A stretch of 64,000 bases of DNA. Origin: Flavobacterium yafengii (GTDB lineage: Bacteria > Bacteroidota > Bacteroidia > Flavobacteriales > Flavobacteriaceae). Below the pieces are notes generated by a model. It was not told where the DNA came from. It saw only the letters and a program-made list of their open reading frames with translations, and did no database searches. The position numbers and the translations under genes are program-made. The stretch spans positions 558,001-622,000 of the forward strand of contig NZ_JASCRY010000002.1 in assembly GCF_030010375.1 (NCBI RefSeq). The letters are read 5' to 3'. Of this stretch, positions 43,908-53,116 are shown one piece after another (the stretch's first letter is position 1; the number at the start of each line of letters is the position of its first letter).

Positions 43908-44819
43908 TTAATTCAAACTTCGATATTGATTAGGTGTATATCCTACTCTTTGCTTAAATAATCTGGAAAAATGCTGAGGATATTTGAAGCCCAATTCATA
44001 AGCGATTTCGTTTACAGTTAAATTGTTTCCTGAAATTTTGTTTTTTGCGATATCAATTATTTTATTTTGGATGTATTCTTGAGCCGATTTACCTGTTTCT
44101 TTTTTTATTAAATCACCAAAGTAGTTCGCTGATAAATGTAGTTCATTAGCACAATAAGCAACTGATGGTAAACCAATAGTATTGGGCTTGTCTGAGGTAA
44201 AATAGGAACTTAATACTTCTTCAAATCTCTCTAAAATCCCTTTATTAACACTTTCTCTTGTGATAAATTGTCTATCATAAAAACGCTCACAATAGCCTAA
44301 AAACAATTCAATATTTGAAGCAATAAGTTTTTTACTATGCTTGTCAACTCCAAGTTGTAATTCTAAGTTAATTTTTGAAAAAGAGTCTAAAACAATTTGT
44401 CTTTCGCGTTCTGACAAATGCAAGGCTTCATTTGCATTGTAACTGAAAAAATTATAATCATTTAGACTTTTAAAAAGAGAAGTCCCGTGTATTAAATCAG
44501 GATGAAAAACTAAGGCATATCCTTTTGGCTGATATACTTTACCAACAGGCTCTACTTCCATTCTTTGCCCTGGCGCAATAAAAACCAATGTACCTTCTTG
44601 ATAATCATAATAATTACAACCATAACGCAGATCGCCACATTTTATATCTTTCAAAAAGATACAATAAAAGCCATAATAAATTATAACACTCTTTTCACCT
44701 TCCCAAGATCTTTGGCTTGCTTTTGAAAAATCAATAACACTTATTAATGGGTGTAAAGTTTCGTTATTGTTAAATACATTGTATTCACTAATAGTATTAA
44801 ACTTGACTACTTTGTTCAT
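43908..44819 (-). CDS. AraC-family transcription regulator
   Basis: Protein of 303 residues from ATG 44819 (the ATG at 44873 gives an unlikely extension). The C-terminal AraC HTH has VAYCANELHLSANYFGDLIKKETGKSAQEYI near residue 208 and ELGFKYPQHFSRLFKQRVGYTPNQYR at the end. The N-terminal part is a cupin-like sensor domain. It is divergent from a small cupin gene and convergent with the porin gene. Effector unknown. Confidence 0.88.
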   Translation of the reverse strand: MNKVVKFNTISEYNVFNNNETLHPLISVIDFSKASQRSWEGEKSVIIYYGFYCIFLKDIKCGDLRYGCNYYDYQEGTLVFIAPGQRMEVEPVGKVYQPKGYALVFHPDLIHGTSLFKSLNDYNFFSYNANEALHLSERERQIVLDSFSKINLELQLGVDKHSKKLIASNIELFLGYCERFYDRQFITRESVNKGILERFEEVLSSYFTSDKPNTIGLPSVAYCANELHLSANYFGDLIKKETGKSAQEYIQNKIIDIAKNKISGNNLTVNEIAYELGFKYPQHFSRLFKQRVGYTPNQYRSLN

Positions 44820-44906
44820 GATAATTTTTATTTTACAATACAAATTTATGTGTTTAGATATATCAATTACCATGTAGTAAGCACAATAAGTAATATTGGT
44901 ATAACA

Positions 44907-45206
44907 ATGAGTAATCTATTATACCAACAACCTCATTTTCATGTCGGAAATTTGCTGAGTAGTATAGGTTATTCTATTTTGTTGGCCACCGACGGAATTG
45001 GATATTATCAAGAAAAAGGGCAACCTAAAAAAATACTTCGCAAAGGAGATGTAATCAAATGTCCACCAAATATTAAACATTGGCACGGTGTTAGTATTGA
45101 TAGCTATTTTGTTCAAGTAGCAATAACAAATACTCAAAACGGCGCGCCTGTTTGGTTAGAAGCTGTAACAAATATAGAGTATACACAAGTTCAAACAAAT
45201 AAATAG
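44907..45206 (+). CDS. Cupin-domain protein fragment
   Basis: Protein of 99 residues from ATG 44907. It has the second half of a cupin of the carboxymuconolactone-associated type: VTDGIGYYQEKGQ-like LATDGIGYYQEKGQPKKILRKGDVIKCPPNIKHWHGVS, then WLEAVTN near the end. The first cupin strands with the histidine pair (normally H-x-H) are replaced by unlike sequence, so it is probably 5'-truncated or a decayed gene. It starts only 87 bp from the AraC start codon. Confidence 0.55.
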   Translation: MSNLLYQQPHFHVGNLLSSIGYSILLATDGIGYYQEKGQPKKILRKGDVIKCPPNIKHWHGVSIDSYFVQVAITNTQNGAPVWLEAVTNIEYTQVQTNK

Positions 45207-45546
45207 AAACAGAAAAAATATAGCCAAAAAATTAGTTGTAAAAGTACATGTCTGAAACATTTAGTGATAATAATATCAGAAAAACACTTAAAATTACAAT
45301 ATTTCTTTATTTGGTTAAACAAATCCTGATTAAAACTGCATTCAATAATATAAAAAATCCCTGTTGAATTTTTTAGTAACTTTCTCTTTCAAAACAGTCG
45401 GCTAAGAGTTTAAAATCTTCGAGTAAAAGGTTCGAATTGTGTACCATAAGGTGACTTAAAACAATACTAGAAATAGTATCGTTTTTTTTGTTTTTATATT
45501 TTTTGAAATCCTTTTAATTGTTCTATTTTTATAAAAAATAGTAATT
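45207..45546. other. 340-bp intergenic region
   Basis: No ORF. It contains a hairpin with T tract at 45464-45489 and, just before it, a stretch (45405-45445) with tRNA-like elements that do not pair. See the terminator entry. Confidence 0.5.
45464..45489 (+). terminator. Short hairpin with GAAA loop and T8 tract
   Basis: ATACTA-GAAA-TAGTAT followed by CG and eight T. Terminator-like; could end a transcript from the cupin gene or a small RNA from 45360 onwards. Confidence 0.55.
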
Positions 45547-46206
45547 ATGATTTCTTACTTCAAACCTTTTGTACTTCTCTGTTCTGTTTTTTGTGCTTTT
45601 TCTTGTAAATCGCAAACTATTATTTCTGATGATCAAGAAAAAAATAGTTCAATTATCAATGATACTACATTTGTAAATTTAGAAGAATACAGTCAGGATT
45701 TTGTCTATGATATGAAGTATGCTACAACAGATAATTTCCTTAAAGCAAAAGTATATGATTGTGCCGAATGTTTTTTACGTTTAAAAACCGTTACTGCACT
45801 TGTTGAAGTGAATAAAAAATTCTTGGAAAAAGGATACAAAATCAAAATTTTTGATTGTTACCGCCCTTTAGACATTCAGAAAAAAATGTGGAAAATTGTA
45901 TCTAACCCGGAATATGTTGCTAACCCTGCCAAAGGTTCTATTCATAATAGAGGAGGAGCTGTAGATATTACTCTTGTCGACAGTAATGAGAAAGAGTTGG
46001 ATATGGGGACTTCTTTTGATTTTTTTGGAGTTGAAGCAAGCCACAATTATCCAAAAGTTTCAGAAGAAGTAAAACAAAACAGAATACTATTGAAAACTAT
46101 TATGACAAATAGTGGTTTTAATTTTTTTGATTCAGAATGGTGGCACTACAATTTGAAGTCAGCATTGAATGATAAAGTTTCTAATGCTAAATGGGATTGT
46201 AAATAG
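45547..46206 (+). CDS. D-alanyl-D-alanine dipeptidase (VanX/DdpX-like)
   Basis: Lipoprotein of 219 residues (signal MISYFKPFVLLCSVFCAFSC). Zinc peptidase motifs are SIHNRGGAVDITLVD near residue 137 and EWWHYNL near 198, which supply the His/Asp/His zinc site and catalytic Glu of M15D peptidases. It cleaves D-Ala-D-Ala, for peptidoglycan turnover or recycling. The flanking genes show no relation to vancomycin resistance. Confidence 0.88.
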   Translation: MISYFKPFVLLCSVFCAFSCKSQTIISDDQEKNSSIINDTTFVNLEEYSQDFVYDMKYATTDNFLKAKVYDCAECFLRLKTVTALVEVNKKFLEKGYKIKIFDCYRPLDIQKKMWKIVSNPEYVANPAKGSIHNRGGAVDITLVDSNEKELDMGTSFDFFGVEASHNYPKVSEEVKQNRILLKTIMTNSGFNFFDSEWWHYNLKSALNDKVSNAKWDCK

Positions 46207-46210
46207 TCGC

Positions 46211-46777
46211 CTATTCAATACATTTTAAGTTGTTGATGAAGTAATTTTCAGGATTGTAAATTTCATTCGTTAATTCTGATTTAAACTCTTTTTTGAGGAT
46301 ATAATCTTCGGTATCTGTCAAATATTTTATACGCATCATAGAGACTGGAGAATTTTTTAATTCTTCAAAACTATCTTTCATAAACATAAAAATACCTGAA
46401 TTCACTCTATTATCAAATCCTTTATCATCGCGTAACATGGTTCCGCAATTTTCTTGATCAATATGTATCAACGTGATTATTTTTCCATTGTTTAACTGTA
46501 AAAACAATTTAGAATTTTTATCAAAACAATTTGCTTTCAAAAAGTCTTTGCTTTTTTGGATAATCTGCACACTCAATGTTGGTAATCCATCTGTTAATGC
46601 CAAAGAATAAAAAATATAACTGGAATTCCCTGCAAAATTTTTCTCGCTAATCATGTATTCTTTAGTCGATTTGTAGGTACCTAAAGAATCGGTAACGTTT
46701 GTGTTATATTCACATGGTTTTTGAGCAAATATATTCAGACTGAAGAACAATAAAGTTAGTGTAATAACGTATTTCAT
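46211..46777 (-). CDS. Secreted hypothetical protein
   Basis: Protein of 188 residues from ATG 46777 (MKYVITLTLLFFSLNIFAQ signal peptide with the usual Bacteroidetes FAQ cleavage end). The mature part is alpha/beta-like with two Cys in PCEYN and ENCGTMLRDD. I do not recognise a family. It is 5 bp downstream of the methyltransferase gene on the same strand and ends convergently, 4 bp from the dipeptidase stop. Confidence 0.7.
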   Translation of the reverse strand: MKYVITLTLLFFSLNIFAQKPCEYNTNVTDSLGTYKSTKEYMISEKNFAGNSSYIFYSLALTDGLPTLSVQIIQKSKDFLKANCFDKNSKLFLQLNNGKIITLIHIDQENCGTMLRDDKGFDNRVNSGIFMFMKDSFEELKNSPVSMMRIKYLTDTEDYILKKEFKSELTNEIYNPENYFINNLKCIE

Positions 46778-46782
46778 TTTTA

Positions 46783-47961
46783 TTATATTTTGGTGCAAAT
46801 TAAAACTATTTTATGATTATTTTCATCAGTTGTGAAAAAACAATACAGATTTCCTCCGTCTTTTATTTTCCATTTTTTTCGAATGCTTTCAACGCTGTCA
46901 GGAAAATTACGGGTTGTGATATTTGCTTGAGTCTTTTCTAAAAAACTTTTCATTTCTGTTTTATTGTAAGGAAATGTATTTTTAATTTCAAAAACGCGCC
47001 CTGGAAAGGATATCAAGGCAGTTGATGTATACAAATGGGAATGTTTGTGTAGTTTATTTAGATTATAAAACGAGCTCACTTCATCAAATCCGCCAGATTT
47101 CATGATAGCGCTATTGGGTTCATATAAATATTTTTGAGGCAAACTAAAGTTTGGGAATTTAGAATCCTCGTTCAAAATAAAATCAAATGTTTCCGTTTTG
47201 TCCTTTACAATGTTAACGGTTTTGATATTTATATCTCCAGAATAACCGTTGTGTAATTCCCATAATAATTCTTTTACTTCATTCTCTAAGGCTACGATAT
47301 GAATTGTTTTTACATGTTTTAATTCAGATAAACCTGCAGAAATATCAAGAAGAGGTGCTGTTTTTATTAGAACTGCATTTGAATTGGTAAAATAAAAATC
47401 AAGATTTTCCGGAACATTTGGTAAACAATCTTTAAGCATAAATACTTTTCCTTTAGCATCATTTCTTCTGGAAGGATCAATATAAATCCAATCCCATTTT
47501 GAATTTAAAGTGGATAAAGTCGCTAAACTGTCTCCGGCATAGCAGATGATATTGGAAACATTTAATTGTTTGAAGTTGTGCTTTACAAGATTAGACAGCT
47601 CCGGATTAATTTCGCAATGTGCAACCGTTTTTATTTTTTTTGCAAAATAATAATCATCAACTCCAAAACCTCCCGTTAAATCGATTAGAGATTCTCCAGA
47701 TACAATAGAAGCTTTATAGGCTGCTGTTTTTTCGGATGAAGTCTGTTCTATTGAAATTTTACTTGGATAAATAATGTTTTTGGTCGAAAACCAATTCGGT
47801 AATTTATCTTTAGCTTTTGTTTTAGCTTCTATTTGATTTAAAATAGAAATCCAATCCACTTCTTGGAAGGGATTTTTTTGAAGTGCTAACTTCGAAATGC
47901 TTTTGCCAATAGTATCATTGATAAACGCCTGTATTTCGGCATTTAGAATCCTTAAATCCAA
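46783..47961 (-). CDS. SAM-dependent methyltransferase with THUMP-like C-terminal domain
   Basis: Protein of 392 residues. SAM motif I LIDLTGGFGVDDYYF near residue 92 and a DPSR motif IV (DWIYIDPSRR near 163) mark a class I methyltransferase; the C-terminal third is the THUMP-like domain of Bacteroidetes homologs. Substrate probably RNA, not established. It follows the AI-2E transporter gene with a 2-bp gap. Confidence 0.85.
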   Translation of the reverse strand: MDLRILNAEIQAFINDTIGKSISKLALQKNPFQEVDWISILNQIEAKTKAKDKLPNWFSTKNIIYPSKISIEQTSSEKTAAYKASIVSGESLIDLTGGFGVDDYYFAKKIKTVAHCEINPELSNLVKHNFKQLNVSNIICYAGDSLATLSTLNSKWDWIYIDPSRRNDAKGKVFMLKDCLPNVPENLDFYFTNSNAVLIKTAPLLDISAGLSELKHVKTIHIVALENEVKELLWELHNGYSGDINIKTVNIVKDKTETFDFILNEDSKFPNFSLPQKYLYEPNSAIMKSGGFDEVSSFYNLNKLHKHSHLYTSTALISFPGRVFEIKNTFPYNKTEMKSFLEKTQANITTRNFPDSVESIRKKWKIKDGGNLYCFFTTDENNHKIVLICTKI

Positions 47962-47963
47962 AA

Positions 47964-49055
47964 TTAAATATCTTTAGTTAATAGTTGAATGATTTTGTTT
48001 TCAGGAAAGAATTCTTTTCCAATCACTTTTATTATGGTATATAAAGGAACTGCCACAATCATTCCTAATATTCCAAAAAGGAAACCTGCAATTAAGATGA
48101 TAAGGAATATTTCTAAAGGATGTGAGCTTACACTTTTGGAAAAAATTATAGGTTGAGATAAATTATTATCAATTACTTGAACTATCCAAAAACCTATTAA
48201 GACATAAATTGTTGTAGGTAAAATTTCAGATTGAAAATCACTTCCCAAATTACTCATCATAGTTAAAATTGCGGCTAAAAAAGAAGCAATCAACGGACCT
48301 ATATATGGAATGATGTTTAGTACAGCGCATAAAAAAGCAATAACAATAGCATTTGGAACGCCAAAAACGACTAGAACTATAAGGTATAAAAGAAATACAA
48401 TAAATAATTGAAGCAGTAAACCAATAAAATAGCGTGACAATAAATGATTTATTTTTTCCAATGAATTCAAGATTTGATCTTCATGACTGTCTGGAATTAA
48501 TTTCTTTGCGCCAACAATAAACATTAATCGGTCTTTCAAAAAGAAAAAAGTGATGAATAGAACTGAACCTAATCCCATTCCAAAACTGCTGATTGTACCT
48601 AAAATTGCATTTAAGAAATTAGGAATAATATTGAAATTTACTTTAGAGGTAATGTTTGCTTCCTTTAAAACTTGTGCAGAATCAATTTGGTGGTTGTCTA
48701 AAAACACAGTGATTTGATTGATTAACTGGACTATGTTTTTTTCAATTTCAGTAGTGTTAAGAAGTGATAGGTTTTGTCCTTGAGATAAAATCAAAGGAAC
48801 GAACATCATTATAAACCCAAATATGATCAATATAAAAATAAATAAAGTGGTAATAGTTGCAAAGAGATGATTAAATTTTAATCTTTTTTTGAAAAAGTCT
48901 AAAATCGGATTTCCAATCAGTGTAAGTATAAAAGATACAACTAGATAAATTAATACAGATTGAATTTTATAGAAGAATAATAAGATTAAACCAACGAAAA
49001 CCGTTGTTAATAATGCCCTAATAATCCCATTTGAAATGGTTTTAGATGTAATCAT
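47964..49055 (-). CDS. AI-2E-family transporter-like membrane protein
   Basis: Protein of 363 residues with eight hydrophobic helices (about 13-33, 34-50, 65-88, 155-175, 210-240, 240-262, 268-290, 310-340). The GVPNAIVIAFLCAVLNIIPYIGPLIA segment is the family hallmark. Exporter/flux proteins of this family include AI-2E and PerM-like. It starts 75 bp from the terminator of the M43 gene upstream. Confidence 0.9.
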   Translation of the reverse strand: MITSKTISNGIIRALLTTVFVGLILLFFYKIQSVLIYLVVSFILTLIGNPILDFFKKRLKFNHLFATITTLFIFILIIFGFIMMFVPLILSQGQNLSLLNTTEIEKNIVQLINQITVFLDNHQIDSAQVLKEANITSKVNFNIIPNFLNAILGTISSFGMGLGSVLFITFFFLKDRLMFIVGAKKLIPDSHEDQILNSLEKINHLLSRYFIGLLLQLFIVFLLYLIVLVVFGVPNAIVIAFLCAVLNIIPYIGPLIASFLAAILTMMSNLGSDFQSEILPTTIYVLIGFWIVQVIDNNLSQPIIFSKSVSSHPLEIFLIILIAGFLFGILGMIVAVPLYTIIKVIGKEFFPENKIIQLLTKDI

Positions 49056-49082
49056 ATCGCTATTTTAGGTTATAAAGATAAA

Positions 49083-49109
49083 AAAAACTCGCTAACAAGT
49101 AGCGAGTTT
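49083..49109 (-). terminator. Terminator of the left M43 gene
   Basis: AAAACTCGCTA (49083-49093) and TAGCGAGTTTT (49099-49109), 5-nt loop, with further T on the minus strand. Identical in sequence to the copy at 50248-50274. Confidence 0.85.
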
Positions 49110-49130
49110 TAAAATCTAAAAAACTAAAAA

Positions 49131-50078
49131 TTATATTCCGAAACCTGCTCTTGCTCCACCTGAAACAAAAATTACAGCCATTCTTGATTTTTGACCGTTA
49201 GAGAACATGTACATTCCTGCATCATCAGTATAATCCATGTAGTTCATGGTCATTTCTACTGGAGTACCAGTACAAGTGCTATAATGTGGGTAAGCTGGAG
49301 CACCATAGTTAGCCGTGTTGTGTGTGGGAGTATCAGAAACCAAATCACTTCCGCAATTGGCATCACCCCAAATGTGACGTAAGTTCATCCAGTGACCCAC
49401 TTCGTGGGTTGCAGTTCGTCCTAAATCAAATGGTGCAGAAGCTGTTCCAATATTTCCGAATGCATTATCATCGATAACAATTCCGTCTGTAGAAGGAGCT
49501 CCGCCTGGGAACTGTGCATAACCTAAAATACCTCCACCCATATTACAAGACCACATGTTCAATACGGTTGTAGGTGTTGTAGGAGCGATTCCTTTTGCTG
49601 ACTTCTTCATGGCGTTATTTGTCGACCATGAAGTTGTATTTGTAGATTTTCTAACGACACTTTGTAATACAAAAGTAATTCCAACATTGGCTTTTACACC
49701 TGAAAACAAAGCAGGAACTGAATTATAATCTGAGTTAGTCGCATTGAAATCTTGATTCAACACATCAATTTGAGACTGAATTTGTGCCAATGAAATGTTT
49801 TGAGCTGCTGTTCTGTACAATACATTCACTACAACCGGAATCTCAACTTTACCGTTTACTAAACGATTGGTTAACATTGCTTTTTGTGTAAAAGCTTCAA
49901 TTTCGTTCATTCTTAAAGCTAATGTTGGATCGGCTTTCAATTGCGCTTCCAGTACTTCGTGTGATGCACAACCACGTTGAACGATCGAGTTTGTTGATGG
50001 AGCGGTTGATTCGGTTTCTTCATTTTGACATGAAAAAAGCATTATAAATGCCGTTGCGGATAAAATAATTTTTTTCAT
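49131..50078 (-). CDS. M43 (pappalysin-type) zinc metalloprotease lipoprotein, copy 1
   Basis: Protein of 315 residues with a lipoprotein signal (..IMLFSC). Zinc motif HEVGHWMNLRHIWGD near residue 230 (HExxHxxxxxH) and Met-turn MNYMDYTDD near 280. An N-terminal prodomain-like region (about 30-75) contains RGCASHEVLEAQLKADPTLALRMNEI. No T9SS C-terminal domain is seen; the protein ends GGARAGFGI. It probably is a secreted or surface-anchored protease, substrates unknown. A near-identical paralog lies 1,164 bp further on; the pair is a tandem duplication. Confidence 0.92.
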   Translation of the reverse strand: MKKIILSATAFIMLFSCQNEETESTAPSTNSIVQRGCASHEVLEAQLKADPTLALRMNEIEAFTQKAMLTNRLVNGKVEIPVVVNVLYRTAAQNISLAQIQSQIDVLNQDFNATNSDYNSVPALFSGVKANVGITFVLQSVVRKSTNTTSWSTNNAMKKSAKGIAPTTPTTVLNMWSCNMGGGILGYAQFPGGAPSTDGIVIDDNAFGNIGTASAPFDLGRTATHEVGHWMNLRHIWGDANCGSDLVSDTPTHNTANYGAPAYPHYSTCTGTPVEMTMNYMDYTDDAGMYMFSNGQKSRMAVIFVSGGARAGFGI

Positions 50079-50247
50079 AATTGCAGTTTTTATGTTGTAA
50101 ATTGCTATTTATCAGTTTATTGATAAGCAATTTACGATTATTTTCTCATTATGCTACTAAGAGAACGTAAAATAGTTAACTGAAAATCAATGCTTTATAA
50201 ATTGTTTTTTATAAATTATAAATTGGTTGTTCATTATTCAAAACAAA

Positions 50248-50274
50248 AAAACTCGCTAACAAGTAGCGAGTTTT
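50248..50274 (-). terminator. Terminator of the right M43 gene
   Basis: Same hairpin sequence as at 49083-49109, with an A6 run in front (T6 on the minus strand). Part of the block copied with the gene. Confidence 0.85.
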
Positions 50275-50294
50275 AAAATCTAAAAAACTAAAAA

Positions 50295-51242
50295 TTATAT
50301 TCCGAAACCTGCTCTTGCTCCACCTGAAACAAAAATTGCAGCCATTCTTGATTTTTGACCGTTAGAGAACATGTACATTCCTCTATCGTCAGTATAATCC
50401 ATGTAGTTCATAGTCATTTCTACTGGAGTTCCAGTACAAGTGCTATAATGTGGGTAAGCTGGAGCACCATAGTTAGCCGTGTTGTGTGTAGGTGTATCAG
50501 AAACTAAATCACTTCCACAAGTTGCATCACCCCAAATGTGACGTAAGTTCATCCAGTGACCTACTTCGTGAGTAGCAGTTCTTCCTAAGTTATAAGGATA
50601 AGCCCCTGATCCAGATAATCCAAAATATTTTGAATCGATTACAACACCATCAGTAGTTGTTGATCCTCCAGGAAATTGAGCATAACCTAGGATTCCACCA
50701 CCAATAGTACAAGCCCACATGTTAAGTTTTGTTGTTGGTGAAGTAGGATCTAAACCTCCTTGTTTTGTTTTTTTCATTGCATCTCTTGTTCCCCAAGATG
50801 TTTTAGTAGTAGATTTTCTATTTACTGTTTCTAAAACGAAAGTGATACCAACATTTGCTGCAACTCCAGAGAATAAAGCAGGAGTACTGCTGAAATCTGA
50901 ATTTGTTGCATTAAAATCGTCATTTAATACATCAATTTGAGATTGAATTTGAGCATCAGAAATGTTTTCTGCAGCAGTTTTGTACAATACGTTTACTACA
51001 ACAGGAATTTCAACTTTACCGTTTACTAAACGACCAGATAGCATTGCTTTTTGAGTAAATGCTTCAATTTCGTTCATTCTTAAAGCTAAAGTTGGGTCAG
51101 CTTTCATTTGTGCTTCAAGAACTTCTTGTGATGCACAACCGCGACGTGCTAAAGCACTAGTTTCTGGAGCTGCTTCTGTTGTGTCGTTTTGACAAGAGAA
51201 AAGCATCAATAATGCTACGGCAGATAAAAGAATTTTTTTCAT
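50295..51242 (-). CDS. M43 (pappalysin-type) zinc metalloprotease lipoprotein, copy 2
   Basis: Protein of 315 residues, same length as copy 1, with the same zinc motif HEVGHWMNLRHIWGD and Met-turn. The signal/lipobox (..LMLFSC), prodomain and C-terminal third are nearly identical between the copies; the middle (about 145-225: RKSTTKTSWGTRDAMKKTKQ, ATTTDGVVIDSKYFGLSG) is the most divergent, which is where substrate-contacting loops would lie. A 506-bp region follows upstream. Both copies carry intact active sites, so both are likely functional. Confidence 0.92.
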   Translation of the reverse strand: MKKILLSAVALLMLFSCQNDTTEAAPETSALARRGCASQEVLEAQMKADPTLALRMNEIEAFTQKAMLSGRLVNGKVEIPVVVNVLYKTAAENISDAQIQSQIDVLNDDFNATNSDFSSTPALFSGVAANVGITFVLETVNRKSTTKTSWGTRDAMKKTKQGGLDPTSPTTKLNMWACTIGGGILGYAQFPGGSTTTDGVVIDSKYFGLSGSGAYPYNLGRTATHEVGHWMNLRHIWGDATCGSDLVSDTPTHNTANYGAPAYPHYSTCTGTPVEMTMNYMDYTDDRGMYMFSNGQKSRMAAIFVSGGARAGFGI

Positions 51243-51748
51243 AAAAAATTTGTTATAAATTAATAGATTTGGTTAATTATTTCACAATTCTATAACAATT
51301 TTTTCACAAAAAAAATTTTATTGAAAAAAAAAATTAAAAAAAATAGTATTCTATTGATTTTATTGCTTTTAGTCAATTTCAGCGATTTATAATTTACAAG
51401 TACTTTCATACAAATTTTTTTTGCAAAATTTCAACACTCAAAATTGTAGCTATAATGAGGTTATTTAAGAGATATTTTATCATTAAATAAAATAATGTCA
51501 TAAATATATATGAAATTAATGTTTTTGATTTTTTGTTGGAAATAAATTTTTTCAAGTTGTTTATCCATATTTTTTAATAATTGTAGGTGTAATATCTATT
51601 TCTTTTGAGTGTTTTTTTATTCGTCTGAATTCGGAACTTTTGAAGGCATTTAAATCAAACAAATGAAAAGTTATTTTAAGAGAAAACGGCCTATTCAAAT
51701 CTAAAATTGAATAGGCCGTTTTAAAATGCAACTTTGAAAATGTAGCTC
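51243..51748. other. 506-bp AT-rich intergenic region
   Basis: No ORF in either strand. It contains the promoter side of M43 copy 2 and, at the right end, the hairpin 51683-51722. I see nothing else in it. Confidence 0.6.
51683..51722 (-). terminator. Strong terminator after the DUF4159 gene
   Basis: Perfect 16-bp stem AAAACGGCCTATTCAA (51683-51698) / TTGAATAGGCCGTTTT (51707-51722), 8-nt loop. It ends the leftward tsaD... rsmE-DUF4159 transcripts. Confidence 0.9.
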
Positions 51749-52387
51749 TTAATTATTAAAAATATAATTAAGAATATTGGCACCCATTTTTAATGCTTTC
51801 TCTCGAACATCAATTGGGTCGTTATTGACTTCTGGATCTTCCCAACCGTCACCTAAATCGCATTCGTAGGTATAGAGCAAGACTAATTTGTTTTCGATAA
51901 ATATTCCGAAGGCTTGTGGTCGTTTTCCGTCATGCTCATGTATTTTTGGTAATCCGTTTGGGAACGAATATGGTTTTTGAAAAATGGCATGATTAGCAGG
52001 AATTTCGATCAAGTTATTATTTGGAAATATTTTTTCTATTTCTTTTCGAATATATTGATCCATACCATAATTATCATCAATATGGAGAAATCCTCCTGCG
52101 AGTAAATAATTTTTAAGATTATTGCTGTCAGCATCATTAAAAACTACATTTCCATGTCCAGTCATATGAACATAGGGATAGGAAAATAAATCAGGACTGC
52201 TGGGTTCAACAGTGGATGGTTTTGTTTTTATTCTGGTATTGATATTGGCATTACAATATTTTATCAAATTTGGTAAAGAAGTAGGATTTGCATACCAATC
52301 ACCGCCACCGCTATATTTTACCAAAGCAATTTCTTGTGAAAATGTTGGTATTGAAAACAATAACAGTAGATAAAATAGTTGCCTCAT
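51749..52387 (-). CDS. DUF4159 domain protein
   Basis: Protein of 212 residues with a signal peptide (..LLLFSIPTFSQE). The DUF4159 (flavodoxin/glutamine-amidotransferase-like) core includes YVHMTGHGNVVFND near residue 72 and FLHIDDNYGMDQYIRKE near 95. Secreted or periplasmic, function unknown. It is 18 bp after rsmE and usual in this position in Flavobacteria (from memory). Confidence 0.85.
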   Translation of the reverse strand: MRQLFYLLLLFSIPTFSQEIALVKYSGGGDWYANPTSLPNLIKYCNANINTRIKTKPSTVEPSSPDLFSYPYVHMTGHGNVVFNDADSNNLKNYLLAGGFLHIDDNYGMDQYIRKEIEKIFPNNNLIEIPANHAIFQKPYSFPNGLPKIHEHDGKRPQAFGIFIENKLVLLYTYECDLGDGWEDPEVNNDPIDVREKALKMGANILNYIFNN

Positions 52388-52405
52388 AATGATATAAATT
52401 AGTTC

Positions 52406-53113
52406 TTATTCTTCATTGATAAAAACGACGCTATGGCAGGCAACAATTGCTGCAGTTTCAGTTCTTAATCTAGTATTGCCTAATGAAACTGGGATAAAGT
52501 TGTTTTCAAGAGCTAAAGCAATTTCTTTTTCTGAAAAATCACCTTCCGGACCTATGAGTAATGTTACATTTTCATTGGGTTTCAAAACTGATTTTAGTGT
52601 TTTTTTATCCGTTTCTTCGCAATGTGCAATCAGTTTTAAACCGTCTCTTTCAACTTTAATAAATTCTTTGAGGGTTATGGCATTATTTAATTTCGGCAAA
52701 TACAATTCATTAGATTGCTTCATGGCAGCCAACAAAATTTTATCAAATCGTTCGTTATTAATGACTTTTCGCTCAGAATGATCACAGATAATTGGTGTGA
52801 TTTCGTGTATGCCTATTTCGGTTGCTTTTTCAAGAAACCATTCGTAACGATCATTCATTTTAGTTGGCGCTACCGCCAAATGCAAATGAAATTTTGAAGC
52901 TGGTGCTTTTTCGAATGAAAGAATTTTAACGGTACATTTGCTATCCGAAGCTAATGTGATTTCAGTTTTAAATAAAAAACCTAAACCATTGGTTACAAAT
53001 AATATATCGGTATCTTTCTTGCGTAGTACTTTAATAATATGTTTGCTTTCTTCTTTGTCAAAAGAAAAAGTTTCAGTAGATTCAGTAATATTTGGATTGT
53101 AAAATAATTGCAT
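52406..53113 (-). CDS. rsmE: 16S rRNA (uracil-1498-N3)-methyltransferase
   Basis: Protein of 235 residues, SPOUT methyltransferase. The knotted SAM-binding C-terminus has LLIGPEGDFSEKEI near residue 185 and SLGNTRLRTETAAI near 210. It methylates U1498 of 16S rRNA. Between tsaD (3-bp gap) and DUF4159. Confidence 0.95.
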   Translation of the reverse strand: MQLFYNPNITESTETFSFDKEESKHIIKVLRKKDTDILFVTNGLGFLFKTEITLASDSKCTVKILSFEKAPASKFHLHLAVAPTKMNDRYEWFLEKATEIGIHEITPIICDHSERKVINNERFDKILLAAMKQSNELYLPKLNNAITLKEFIKVERDGLKLIAHCEETDKKTLKSVLKPNENVTLLIGPEGDFSEKEIALALENNFIPVSLGNTRLRTETAAIVACHSVVFINEE

Positions 53114-53116
53114 AAT

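Noticed and set aside
45405..45445. tRNA-Leu-like stretch (TTTAAAATC, GGTTCGAAT, ACCA)
   Set aside because: The T stem and acceptor do not pair and no D arm can be drawn, so it is not called a tRNA.
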